Source of the DNA: Auxenochlorella pyrenoidosa
Lineage: Eukaryota > Chlorophyta > Trebouxiophyceae > Chlorellales > Chlorellaceae
NCBI GenBank assembly: GCA_001430745.1
Contig: KQ482003.1
Location: 1,411,273 to 1,442,542, forward strand
DNA length: 31,270 bases
Direction: 5' to 3'
The position numbers were made by a program, and so were the translations under genes. The first letter of the stretch is position 1. Every line of letters starts with the position of its first letter. The notes below the pieces were generated by a model. The model was not told the origin of the DNA. It did no database searches and worked only from the letters and a program-made list of their open reading frames with translations. Positions 21,734 through 31,270 of this stretch are shown here, piece after piece.

Positions 21734-24700
21734 CTAAATTTGAACGGGGGAGAGGTTGCCCTGCGGAATGCGCTGCCTGCCACCTGTGCCAGGCCCCCGC
21801 CACTCCAGCGAAAGTGAACCGGCTTCCTGCACGTTCACATATTCCAGCCTGCACAAAGCGGAGCATGCACACAGTCCGGGCAAGGTTTTGACAGCAAGTC
21901 CGGGTGCAGCATGGCCAGTCAGCTCGGACGCATGTTGCACGCATCTGCCTGCCTGATTGAATGCATCTACGCAACAAAAGAGCATGTGCACATGCCGGCG
22001 CACAGCTCCTTGCCTGACTGTGTGCCACCCGCCCAGAGTAAGGGTACGTGGTAACCTTTGGGGTATCGTGGGTTGCTGCGCAGAGGGGTCCACCGGGTGC
22101 GCTCAGAAAGGCAGAGGCGGCTGGTCAGCATGACGACCAATCTGGCTGGCTTCTGTTCTCCACCTGATGTGCACATGTTGCCTGCTGGTGGGGCCGGCTG
22201 GCTGTTCAGTAGGCAGCTGCTCACCAGATAGGAATTTTTAATCAACTCTTTCCCATCGATCTCGAGGCGCGAGACATCGTTTGTGGTCAGCCAGAAGTCA
22301 AACTCCGCCACTGTTGGCACAATCAAGGAGCCGGTGAACTGCAGGAGGAGGCAGGCAGGGCGGGGTGCGGCACAGCCACGGCAATCAGCAGATGCCTTCA
22401 CCAGCAGTTCAGTGCTGCACCAGCACCCAGGTGCATGTACCCCGACTACTTGTATCCCACACAAGCAGGGCAGTTTGAAATGCAGGGACAGCGAGCTGCC
22501 GGCTGACCAGGAGGACGGTGAAGTTGCCGACGTTTGAGGCGTCGGGTCTGGGGACCACAGCGTCGCCGGCGGGGGTGAGCTTGGAGTAGTCGATTGGGAA
22601 GCTGGTGCTCCTGAGGTTGGTGAAGGTCTGCCTGCGCAGGCCCCTGCAAGCAGAGAGTTCAACAGGTAGGACAGGCAGCCAGTAATCCCAGAGGAACAGG
22701 GGCGCCATGGCGTGCGTGTGCCGCACGTCGGGCAGCGGAAGAAGTAGCTCTGTCGTTGAACTCGCATGGCGTGCATGCACACAGTGCGCGCCGCACCTCA
22801 TGCGGGGCATCCACATGCGGCCGTCATCGCTGTGGTAAATGCCCCACGGCGAGCGGGACGCCACAGCCACCAGGGCGCCGGAGGGGAAGGCTGCCACGCC
22901 GGTCCACATTTGGTTGCCGGTGGTGCCAGTCGCAACCTCCCCCACCGGCGTGTACCTATAGCTGACCATGAGTCCGCTTGGGTCAGCAGACAGGTTGACC
23001 AGGCTGACGACCTGGATGCCGCCGCCAGCGACGGTCGCTGCCAGGGTATAGTTGGAGGGCCCGGATTTTGCAAGCGCCAGCGATGACCACTGCTGCCGCT
23101 GCGGCAGCCCCCTGTCTATGTAGTTGGATGTGTACCATCCCTGAGGGCCAGCATTGAAGTTATGCCAGATGTTTCCACCGCGCACAGCCGCAGCCTGCAT
23201 GTTGCCGGAGATTGCGGCGCCAGCCCAGGAGAAGGGGCCGCTAAAAAACAACCTGGCAGAGTCCCAGTGTACGCCGCCATCGCCAGAGTAGTATGGAAGG
23301 CCCTGGTCTGCCAGGGCAAGCAAAGCTGTGCCATCGCCACTCATGGCAACAGAGGCCTGCAAGCAGCCGAGGAGTGCACGTTTCAAGCACCCGGCGCAGG
23401 ATGCGAAGGAGACTGCCACTAAGGCACCCCATGCTGTCAGACAGGTCCCTCTGTTTGTGGGACTTGCTCAAACTGTCCAAGCTGAAATGCTGCCAGCCTG
23501 AGCAGGCAGTGCTGGCCATGGTGCTGGGAGCGCAAGCAAATCCTTTCTTTCCCCAGCTGTTCACGCTAGGGGGCTCTACTGTAGCCAAAACAATGGCCCT
23601 CGTACCCCGAAGATTGCCGCCCAGAGAAGGCACCCATGCTCACCCAGTCGCGGGTACCCGACATCACAAGCTCATCAACCGCCGCAACGCGTGGATTTGC
23701 TCGGTCCGAGAGGTTGAAAGTCACTTTCCAGATGCTGCCATTCCGTTCAGCTGCCAAAAGCTGGTCGCCTGCAGCAGGCGCGAGAGGAGGGGCGTCCTGG
23801 TGACTCGCCTGTCGGGTGGCGCCCACTGTGCTGCACATCCAAGAACAGGACAGCAACCTGCCTGTCGCCACAAGGGGACCCAGGGCCACCCACCTGATGC
23901 TGAGCACGAGATGCTGGACCACTGTCGGCCACGCAGGCGCTCAGAAACCTCTGCCGCACTGGTCCAGTTGCTGGCGGCAAAGTAAATAGAGTCGTTGCGA
24001 GCGGCAGCAAACCGCATCGTCCCGTCGGCTGCATGGCAAGGCCAGCAATTGCATGGGCGGCAATGCTGGGGTGAAAGCAGCACATTGCCATGCCTGGGCT
24101 AGCAGGCCCATGGAACATTGTTAGGAAACTTGGCTGCTGCGCATGCTGCGCGTGCTTAAAAGCGTCTGTCCCCACCCTGCTGCCTTTCGCTGAGCAAAAT
24201 GCATGCACTTGAGTAGCGAGATTCCACCCAGCCGTCCACTGGCTTGCAGGACGCCGCACCTGACACGGCGATGCCCGCCCAGGCTCGGCTGCTGCCGTCG
24301 TTGCGCCAGGTGCGCCCAGAGTCGGAGCTGACCCACCAGGCGCCCTGGCTCTCAGCGGTGGCCAGTTGCTTGCCATCCTTGCTGGTGGCAAGGCCAATCC
24401 AGTCCCTGCACCAAACAGCAGGAGTTCATCGCAGTTGTTCCGGTGTGGCATTCACGAAGGGGCTGGGGACGGCCAAGGCAGGAGCGCTTGCTCCTACCTC
24501 GTTCACAACACATGCGCCAAAATCAGCAGCAGAAGAGCAACATCCCAGGGAACAGGCTGCTACCAGAGAAACACGAGGCAGGCTGCACATGCAGCGCACC
24601 TCTTGAAGTAGTGGTCAAAGGGCTGTGCTGTGCCTGTGCACCACAGCGGGCGGCCTTGGGCGTCGTACAGCACCACGTTGCCGTTGTTCTGCAGGACCAG

Positions 24701-25191
24701 GCGGTACGGGGCGACGCCCCTGCCGCCTGTGCCGGTTTCCCAGAAGGCCTTGCGGCCCGTGGGCGACGGCTCGTACGCCACCAGATTGCCGTCTGCCTCG
24801 AGCACGAGGCTGTAAGGGCCCCCTGTCTGGTTGGAGCGGGTGCCGCTGCTCCAGATTTGCTTGTTCGCTTTGTACAGCACAATGTTGCGGTCGTACTGCA
24901 GGACCAGAGAGTACCGCCTGGACCCGTCCCGAGAGGTCAGCCCTGTGAAGATGACGTCCGGATTGAAGCAAGGCGTGTCGAAGTCCTCGTCGCTGCAGTG
25001 CAGGAAGGTGAGGGCTGGGCAAGAGATGGGCCTGCGCCCTTGCTCCCCCACTCCGACCTGCCTGCCTGCCTGCCTGCCTGTGCATGCAGGACGGGTGCAA
25101 CACTTTTTCCCTTCAGCATGCACACCGAGTTGGCAGCGTGCGCTGCAGAGGCGACTGAGATCAGGCAATGCAAGACGCGCAGTGCAAGCAT
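21734..25191 (-). CDS. Secreted protein with B-type lectin, Asp-box beta-propeller and PA14 domain
   Basis: Function unknown; probably a carbohydrate-binding extracellular protein. Ten exons, minus strand: 25124-25191, 24600-24992, 24260-24405, 23894-24028, 23644-23768, 22797-23356, 22508-22643, 22225-22338, 22014-22075, 21734-21848 (stop TAG); about 617 residues. Residues 1-20 form a signal peptide (MLALRVLHCLISVASAAHA). A bulb-type lectin domain has three mannose-binding-type motifs: QYDRNIVLY (55-63, exact QxDxNxVxY), EADGNLVAY (88-96) and QNNGNVVLY (124-132, Asp replaced by Asn). A propeller-like region (155-475) contains Asp boxes SSDSGRTW (180-187) and SGDGGVHW (313-320) and N-x-S/T sites. 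A PA14 domain (about 477-612) shows FTGSLIVP, FWLTTNDVSRLEIDG, LTLGGWHTV and GSLSLEWRGP. The last intron uses a GC donor (gcaagg at 22013). Exon 7 could end at a different gtc donor. The peptidase gene lies 409 bases upstream on the same strand. Confidence 0.82.
25056..25080 (+). repeat. (CCTG)n microsatellite in intron 1 of the lectin/PA14 gene
   Basis: About six perfect CCTG units in a row, within the 25-kb region intron between the signal-peptide exon and the lectin exon. Likely length-variable. Confidence 0.85.
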
Positions 25192-25599
25192 GCAGGCTGC
25201 AAGGCACCGACTCACGTGCAGGTGGCCACCGACCCGTACTCTGCAGCAACAGGAACAAGGCAGGAGGTGGGCAGGCTCATCCCAGGGCGCATGGTGACAT
25301 GGGCATGCCAGCTCCGCGCAGCACAGCTTCAGGCATGTGCCGCTGCGCCGCACCTAGCCGAATGGGGGAGGGAGGCGGAGGGGAGGGAGGCTGCCACACA
25401 GAGGTGCGGAGGGGCTGAAGGCCGCCAAACCTGCAGTAGAGCAGCCAGCAAAGGAAAGCAAACCACTGTCACGGGAGGCTAGCGTGCCAGGTTGTGCGTG
25501 GCGATGCATCACGCCCCTGAATCAATGCCGTCCTGCTTCACGCCGAGCGGTGCGGCGCAGGCCGATTATGCTATCATAAGACCTGTGCAGCTGCCCAGC
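25192..25599 (-). other. Spacer between peptidase stop and lectin/PA14 start
   Basis: 408 bases between two same-strand genes. It must contain the peptidase 3' UTR and the lectin gene promoter. I see no motif that I can support, apart from purine-rich gggaggaggc-like stretches around 25365-25395. Confidence 0.45.
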
Positions 25600-28500
25600 T
25601 CACAGATTGATGCCGCAAGTTCCGGCCGGATCGTCGGTCATTGCCACACGAGCATTGCCCTGCTCGCCCCAGTCCTCTCCCCTGCAGGCGCACAAGTTAC
25701 AAGCCGGGCAGGCTAACTGTTGGATACTAGTACTGTTGGCTGCAGTACTGTTGGCTCCCACAGCAGCTGGGACTGCAGACTGCCCTGGCACTTCAAAAAG
25801 CAATTTTCACTTGCCCGCTGCAGACAAAGGTCTGGCAAGGGGCAGCTGCGCCTCACCACGAGTTCCTCACAATCCAGTACTTGTTGGTCGAGTCATAGCC
25901 AATGAGCAGCTGCACGGGCACAGGTGGCAGCAGCGGTGGGCCGGCAAGCACAGTTGGTGTCTGTCCAGCCGCTGTCACCCCGCTCCCTCCCGCACCATTG
26001 CGTGGTTGACAGTATTCGTAGTACAATTGCTCCCCTGATAGATGCCTGCGCCATGAGGGCCGGAGGCAGCAAAGGTCTCGACTGGATGGCTTTGGTTCGT
26101 TGCATGTGGGGCGGCAAACACAGTTGGCAGGCAGACAAGGAGGGCCGACTGAGGGAGGCGGCAAGCCGGGCTTCCAGGGCAGCGCACGGCAGGCTGCACG
26201 GCGGCCGCACCAGTATCGTAATAATAGAAATTGTCTGTTACGTAAAAATACACGACCTGTGCAGCACAAGCAGGACAGTCAGAGGGTCAGGTCACTGCAG
26301 CCGTCATGGCGGCGTGCTCGAGGTGAACGCACGGTGCGTGCTTGTAGTCAAAGCGCTGCACAGCATGCATGGGCGACAATGCATCCCCAGGTGCCCAGAT
26401 TTGGCGGCGCACTGCCCCGGGTGCAGCGCCCTCGCGCCGGCCCTCGGCCTGCCCAGGGACCTGCCGCAGCAGCAGGCAGCCAAACCCCAAGCCAGCTGGC
26501 ACACCCACCAGAGGCCCCTTCGCCAGAGCCCTCATCAGTGCTTGGTTGGTCCCTGGCACCCGCTGATAGCCGGGGGCGGGGGCCAGGGCCAGGGCGCCAC
26601 TCCGGGAGGCAGAGGCCGCCTTGCACTGGCCGTAGTCTGCAGCACAGGAGGCTCAGGCGGGGTGAGCTCACAGCAGAGAATTGTGCCAGAAGGTTTGGCT
26701 CGGCTGCCAAGTCCACGCTTGGCCGCCCAACGCCGTGTTCTTGCATGCAGACACGCAGAGTGAGCCCACTACAATATGGCTGGCAGGCGCCGCCCACCTG
26801 CGGCACTGTATGGGTATGCAGCTTCCCGCGCGATGAATCCGGTGGCCGAAACATACTCAAACACCTCCTCTGCAAGGCGGGGCAACGCAAAAGACGGCAT
26901 GCAACACACATGCAGGGTGGTTCAGACCGGCACACAGCAGTCTGGCAGTTGCACGGGGAGCAAACGAGGCTCGGCCCAGAAACCACACGTGTCCCACAGA
27001 TCATGGGGCAGCCACTGCATATGCTGGAATCGCCCGGGCCTCCCCTGTCCATCACTTGGCCTGGCCCCGCTGAATGCAGCACCTGGGTAGCCGCCATCGC
27101 AGCTGGTCGACAGGTAGTCCACGTAGAAAGGGTTGCTGGCGTTGTTGGCGCAGTCCAGAATCTGCTGCACCGACAGGTCTCGGGCCGGCAGGCCCTCGAT
27201 CATCGCTTTGCTCGAGATTGCCGCCAGGGAGGCGAAGGCGTAGCTGCACAGCGGTGTGGGTGGTGGAGCAAGAAAGTTGCACAGCTGCTGGGCTGCTTGA
27301 TAGTGGAATGGCAACAGCCATCACGAAGCACAGCGGGAGTCCCACGCCATGACGTCCAAAACGGCTGCAACCGAACACGAGCGCATGCTCTTGCCAATGT
27401 CCCAACCCTGCGTCCCAGTCAACTGTGGTTGGCAAAGGCTGATCTGGCCCTAGCACATGCAACCAACAGGCCAGGCCAAGCGTGTTGGACTCAGTTTGCA
27501 ACACGCCTAGGAATCATCAAGTCAGCACGGCAGCCTGACCACAAGGGTCTGCACCAAAAGCGCCCAGCCCCGCCAAAGCGACCTCGGGCACCCATGGATG
27601 GCGGCATGCTCGTCCTCGCAGCGGGGAGACCCCACTCTGTTGGCCACAGCCGCAGCGAGCAAGGGTAGCAGCAGGGAATCTGAAGCAGGGCCACTCACCA
27701 CGCGCCGCAGTCCTTGTTCTCCAGCACCTGATCGCGCACCGGAGGCACCTTGCCCCGCTGGGACCAGTCGATGAAATCCTCGGGCGGCAGCTGCGCAGCT
27801 GCGGTGGTGGCTGAGCTGGCGGCCAGGCGACGCCGGCCCTGCGCCTGCCGCGCGAGCTGGGGCTTGATGCCACGCATCAGCAGCTTGCTTGCCAGCTCCC
27901 TGGGCGTATAGTCGCTGCAGCAGGGCGTGGAGCAAAAGACACGCGGTGTCGTTGGTGCAGCGACGAGCCCCGGGTGCGGCGATGGCCAGGACAGCCCACG
28001 GACTCGCAGCAGACGAACCAGAGAAGATGGGCAGGTTCAAGCACTCCCAGCCCATGCCCACTGCTAGCAGTGTGCATGTGCATGCAGGAAGAAAAGAGCT
28101 GCTGCATGGATGCGACCTTGTGAAGCCAGCTGGCAGGCCAGCCGGCAGACAGCATGGCGTCACCTGAAAGCGTTGAACGCTGCCCTGGCATAGCTCACAT
28201 CCTTGCGCTGATTCCACCTCAGCGTTGCGTTGAAATTGGACTGCACGACACAGGGACAGTCAGGGGCTGCAGCTTGCATGCAGGTGCGCTGTCGAGTGAG
28301 CCCGCTGGGAACACTGCGGCGTCCAGGCGGGCATCGCTACATCACCCCATCTTGCAAGCACGAGGCGCGCAGTGTCGCTTGCCTCCCAGGCCTTGTAACG
28401 TCGCAAGTCACTGGAGCCCTTCTTCTTGGTATAGACCTGACGTCGCACTGTTTCGTTCTGCACTTGCAAGGGTCGGGAGAGGCGGCCAGATTGTCCAGGT

Positions 28501-29004
28501 GGTGGAAGGGCAGGGAGGGTGCCAGGTGGCAAGCAGGGAGACCAGGCTTGAGCAGGCACTGCGCCGAAACTGCATGTGTACTGCTAGGACGCACTCTCTC
28601 GAGCCTGCATGTCCAAGCCCAGGAGTGCGAGCAATTTCAGGTGGGCAGAATTCTTCTGCCAGGCCCATCACCTTCTTCACAGCACAGCCCACCCTCACCA
28701 GGCTGGACATCAGTCCGGCAAAGCGTGCTGCCTGCGCCACGTTGGCGTACCCAGACAGCCGCACTGGCACCAACACATAGGGGTCTGTGCCAGGTGGCGG
28801 TGGCCGCGGCTTGCCACTCCCTGAAGGCGGAGGGCGCGGACGCTGGGCATATGGTGGCGGCGGTGGGCGTGGCACAGGGCCGTGAGGTGCAGGCTGCTGC
28901 TGCGCAGACTGGGCCTGCGCGCTTGCCGCATCAGGGCGTGCCGCTGCTGTCACAGCTACGCTGGAGAGCAGCAGCAGGGCCGCCACTGCTGCAGCAGCGC
29001 GCAT
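25600..29004 (-). CDS. Secreted papain-family (C1A) cysteine peptidase with Pro-rich N-terminal extension
   Basis: Eleven exons, minus strand: 28699-29004, 28383-28457, 28164-28240, 27699-27914, 27083-27243, 26798-26869, 26509-26636, 26211-26256, 25996-26045, 25857-25909, 25600-25681 (stop TGA); about 421 residues. A signal peptide (MRAAAAVAALLLLSSVAVTA) is followed by a Pro-rich linker and an I29-like propeptide (RRYKAWESNFNATLRWN, then AAFNAFSDYTPREL). The mature domain starts near PPEDFIDW. Catalytic residues: Cys225 in DCGACYAF, His375 in VNHAM, Asn393 in RNSW, and probable oxyanion Gln215. The end WGEQGNARVAM...GTCGINL is typical. Oddities: Tyr follows the catalytic Cys instead of Trp, and Gln-to-Cys spacing is ten residues rather than papain's six. 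Intron 2 has a GC donor (gcaagc at 28382). Exon 1 was ended at the gtgagg donor (28698); a later gtgatg is possible. Likely a vacuolar or secreted protease. Confidence 0.88.
25733..25757 (+). repeat. Short direct repeat in last peptidase intron
   Basis: Two copies of agtactgttggct separated by a few bases, inside the intron before the final exon. Probably a simple local duplication. Confidence 0.6.
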
Positions 29005-30197
29005 GGCGCCCCGCCTGCGCAGCAGGCTGTGTGCAAACTTGTGTCACTCAGCCGTACAGACTCTTGCAGCGCTGTGAGCAGTAGTGAGCAGAGTGAAGAC
29101 CTGCATGTGGCGTTTGCAGGAGGGGGTCAGGTGTCCACTGGGACGTCTGGCGCAAGCATCTGACGCACAGGCTGTGCACTGCATGCGCAGAAACGCAGAC
29201 AGACATGATTTGTGAGCGAAGTAGGGGGATTGACCGAGAGCTGTGCGCAATGAAAGCGCCAGCAGAGTGCAGAGCAGCAGGCAGAGGCCGGCCTTCTGGC
29301 AAGAGCAGCAAGTGAGCAGCAGCGGCGGAGGCGGCGGCAGGGCCGCATGTGCTGTGCAGACAGGTGCAGGGCTTCCATACTGCAATCCAACCGCTCCCTT
29401 GCACAGGCAGAACCAGCGATGGCCCAAGCTTGGGAGCCAACTGCGACAACCATAGCCCACTACTGCTGCCCTCGCACCAGCCTGGGCCGCAGAGCAGCTT
29501 GAGCGACACCAGGTGAACCTGAATTGTGTATTTTGGCGCTCCGGTCAAGCCGCTCCGCGAAAACCCGCTGAACCACACCCCCGCCGCTCGCTGCAGCTTT
29601 TTACAGGCGCCCAGGGAGTTTCGGAATTCGTGATGGTACACCTCTAGGAAGGAAGCTCATAAATAGCGACATGGTGATGGGCGGATGCCTCGAGTGTATT
29701 GGGCCAGAAGCCAGGATGGGTGACTCTCAGCTGTTCAGCAGCAGAAAACAATTCGCAGGCTTTGCAATAGCCCTTTCACAGAAGGCTTCATTGACCATTC
29801 ACAGTGATAACACTCACAATCACAGCTCCCTCATCAACCCCCCCGCAGCCAGCCGCAGCTGCTCCTGTCGAAAACCCATCATCATTGATGACCGCTAGCA
29901 AGGCATGCTGCCACTGTCCACTAGCCTTGCCAGCTCGAGCTTCCCTCAGTCCCATCTGACGCACTATGCCTGGTGGCATGCACCTCGCTCTCCTTATGTG
30001 GGCGGGTAGAATATCCCACGAGCTTGCGTCGCTGTCGTCAAAGTGGCAGCATGCGAGGCGTGCGGTTAGCCGCTTGGCTGCCTAGCAATGGAACAACCCG
30101 TGACCCTCAAGCTCTGTGACGAGGCTTGGAACAATTGCAATGAGGAGCGCCAGAAGATAGTTCAGAACTGTCCAGCGCGTATCAGAAGTGCGAGAAA
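29005..30197. other. Intergenic region upstream of the peptidase gene
   Basis: About 1.2 kb without a recognisable exon. The part nearest 29005 should carry the peptidase promoter and 5' UTR (minus strand). A slightly AT-richer stretch lies at about 29640-29900 and includes cataaatag (29658-29666), a TATA-like string with no gene to serve. No RNA gene identified. Confidence 0.4.
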
Positions 30198-30489
30198 TCA
30201 GTCGAGGGCGAGGTGCAATGCGCCCGACAGCAGGCCATGCGCAGCCAGCAGCCCCATCCGCCAACCAGCGTGAGCCCAGCTGTGTCGAGCCGCCTGCGTG
30301 CTTGCCAGGCTGGCCAGCAGCACATCCCAGTTGTGTGTTGACACCCAAAGTCAGGGCCTCAACCTGGTATGTCCCCGGCCGGGGCAGCTGGCCAGCCATC
30401 GTGTAACAGCTCCGCTGCGAGGAGGGCCCACACACGGCCGCCTAGCTGCGCTGCCGGCAGCGAGCAGCCTCTGCCAGGCTGCCAATCTG
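30198..30489 (-). pseudogene. Decayed inverted copy of the FAD synthetase C-terminal region
   Basis: Read on the minus strand, this stretch aligns to the exon 3 part of the FAD synthetase gene (about 3105-3367). Shared blocks in the same order: agcctggcagaggctgctc (30463-30482 here), ggccggg(g/a)acataccaggt followed by tgaggccctg (PGTYQVEAL), gggatgtgctgctg, and near the end gcacctcgccctcgact. Small indels break the frame and the parental stop is missing. It lies within a single parental exon, so processed and DNA-level copying cannot be distinguished. No start codon or promoter is evident, and function is unlikely. Confidence 0.85.
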
Positions 30490-30755
30490 CCCCCCAGGAG
30501 CACACCTTCCTGACATGCACGGCACCCACACATATCTTGCCTAATATCACACCTCTGGCAGGTGCCCTTCTGATGCTTGCAACGCCCGGCCTGGGCACAT
30601 ATGCCCGGGTGCGAAACTGCTCTGCAGCTCCGTCAGCGCTTTGAGGCCCACCAGGGCCGTCCTGCCTTCAGAGCTGGCCGCCCTCCATAACAGGTGCTTG
30701 GGCACAGGACCTGAAGTTTCAGCCGCAGTGTTCACAGAATGCTCACAGATTTGGT

Positions 30756-30784
30756 GGGGGTTGGGGGTTGGGGATGGGGGAGGG
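30756..30784 (+). other. Potential G-quadruplex
   Basis: Five G-runs of three to five bases with two-base or one-base loops (TT, TT, AT, A) on the plus strand fit the intramolecular quadruplex pattern. It is intergenic. Confidence 0.6.
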
Positions 30785-30836
30785 TCCGGAAGCATGCACA
30801 CTTCAAACATCCGCAGGGAGGGGGGTCAGGCAGGGG

Positions 30837-30885
30837 CAGGGTGGATCATGTGTGCAGGGTGCAGGGTGGAACACGTGTGCATGGA
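30837..30885 (+). repeat. Imperfect direct repeat of ~22 bases
   Basis: Two copies of agggtgga(t/a)ca(t/c)gtgtgcaggg/tgg separated by three bases. Short and probably a local slippage product. Confidence 0.6.
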
Positions 30886-30987
30886 ACACAGTGAGGCGTG
30901 GCCGTTGACAGGAGCAGCGGCGGTGCTGTTCGCGGCGATCCCACTGCCCCGCGGGCCTTGCAGAGCGTGCCGTGCATGCTGGCGGGG

Positions 30988-31091
30988 TCAGCCCTGCGAG
31001 CCGGTGAGCTCGACGTGGTGCTTGGCCGCGCCATCCCCGGCCACAAAGGGCGCCTCCACGTCGCCGGTGCTCACAAACTCGCGGCGCGGGG
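30988..31091 (-). CDS. Probable last exon of an unrecognised gene running off the right edge
   Basis: On the minus strand a good acceptor (pyrimidine-rich, then ggctgcag) opens a 104-base exon ending in TGA at 30988-30990. It would encode about 34 residues including REFVSTGDVEAPFVAGDG and HHVELTGSQG. The composition is protein-like (acidic, with FV and APFV patterns), unlike the Ala/Arg/Pro-rich translations of the other frames. I do not recognise the family. The upstream exons would lie beyond 31270, past the C-rich tract. It could be a chance open frame. Confidence 0.4.
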
Positions 31092-31221
31092 CTGCAGCCA
31101 GGGGGAGGGCAGCAGCACACAGTGGAGCACCCTGCGGGGCAGCGCAGCCTGCTGCTCCCTCTCCGTTATTGGTCTGTCCTGATCTGCCTCGGGCCCAAGC
31201 CGGCCTGCAGTCAGCCATCGG

Positions 31222-31270
31222 CCCCCCCCCCCCCCCCCCCCCCACCCCCCCACCCCCACCCCCACCCCCC
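31222..31270 (+). repeat. Poly-C / CCCCCA tract at right edge
   Basis: A run of about 22 C bases followed by C-rich sequence with interspersed A. Similar in character to the tract at the left edge. It may have limited sequence or assembly quality here. Confidence 0.85.

Larger units (their letters stand above)
30490..30987. other. Non-coding stretch with G-rich and repeat elements
   Basis: No exon recognised. It contains a possible G-quadruplex run (30756-30784) and an imperfect direct repeat (30837-30885). It probably includes the 3' UTR of the partial gene whose last exon ends at 30988. Confidence 0.4.

Noticed and set aside
26100..27668. Open frame of 522 codons on the plus strand across the peptidase gene
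   Set aside because: Antisense to exons with the papain catalytic residues; no domain, and composition as expected for a shadow.
21734..29004. One giant fusion protein of peptidase plus lectin, propeller and PA14
   Set aside because: The peptidase ends with a typical C1 terminus and stop at 25600, and the lectin gene starts with its own signal peptide at 25191, so they are two genes.
1..31270. tRNA, rRNA, CRISPR array, transposon or viral insertion
   Set aside because: No cloverleaf-like blocks, spacer-repeat pattern, terminal repeats, or transposase, polymerase or capsid motifs were found by eye. Short RNAs could still be missed.
31222..31270. Chromosome-end (telomeric) repeat at the right edge
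   Set aside because: The tract is poly-C with irregular A, not a regular plant/algal telomere unit such as CCCTAAA.

Overview
The window reads as nuclear DNA of a GC-rich unicellular green alga, most likely a trebouxiophyte of the Chlorella/Micractinium type. This is inferred, not proven. The support is plant-type and eukaryotic proteins (MCM2, a plastid-type FAD synthetase, a plant-type diacylglycerol kinase, a Sec23/24 protein), many short exons with introns ending in GCAG, candidate TGTAA polyadenylation signals, and C-rich polypyrimidine tracts. All gene models below were spliced by hand from reading frame, phase and family motifs. I see no tRNA, rRNA, CRISPR array, insertion sequence or prokaryotic operon.

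Layout, left to right. (1) 28-1168 (+): last four exons of MCM2. (2) 1802-3376 (+): complete FAD synthetase with a plastid transit-like N-terminus. (3) 3571-6646 (-) and 7556-10543 (-): tandem pair of paralogous nine-exon genes for secreted, cysteine-rich repeat proteins. (4) 11622-16215 (+): divergent Sec23/Sec24 trunk protein. (5) 16580-20975 (-): diacylglycerol kinase, convergent with the Sec23/24 gene. (6) 21734-25191 (-): secreted three-module protein with a B-type lectin, an Asp-box beta-propeller and a PA14 domain. (7) 25600-29004 (-): secreted papain-family cysteine peptidase. (8) 30198-30489 (-): decayed, inverted copy of the C-terminal part of the FAD synthetase, about 27 kb from its parent. 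(9) 30988-31091 (-): probable last exon of a gene that continues off the right edge.

The housekeeping genes (MCM2, FAD synthetase, Sec23/24, DGK) have unrelated roles. Four of the eight substantial genes carry signal peptides, so the window is rich in secretory cargo: two Cys-rich proteins, a lectin/PA14 protein and a peptidase. The last two are adjacent on the same strand and could act together at the cell surface, but this is only positional inference.

The most unusual signals are: about seven GC-AG introns among roughly 60 hand-modelled introns; a tandem duplication in which one paralog has a GC donor exactly where the other has GT; the lectin-propeller-PA14 architecture; a papain-like enzyme with altered active-site spacing; and the dispersed pseudogene fragment of the FAD synthetase.
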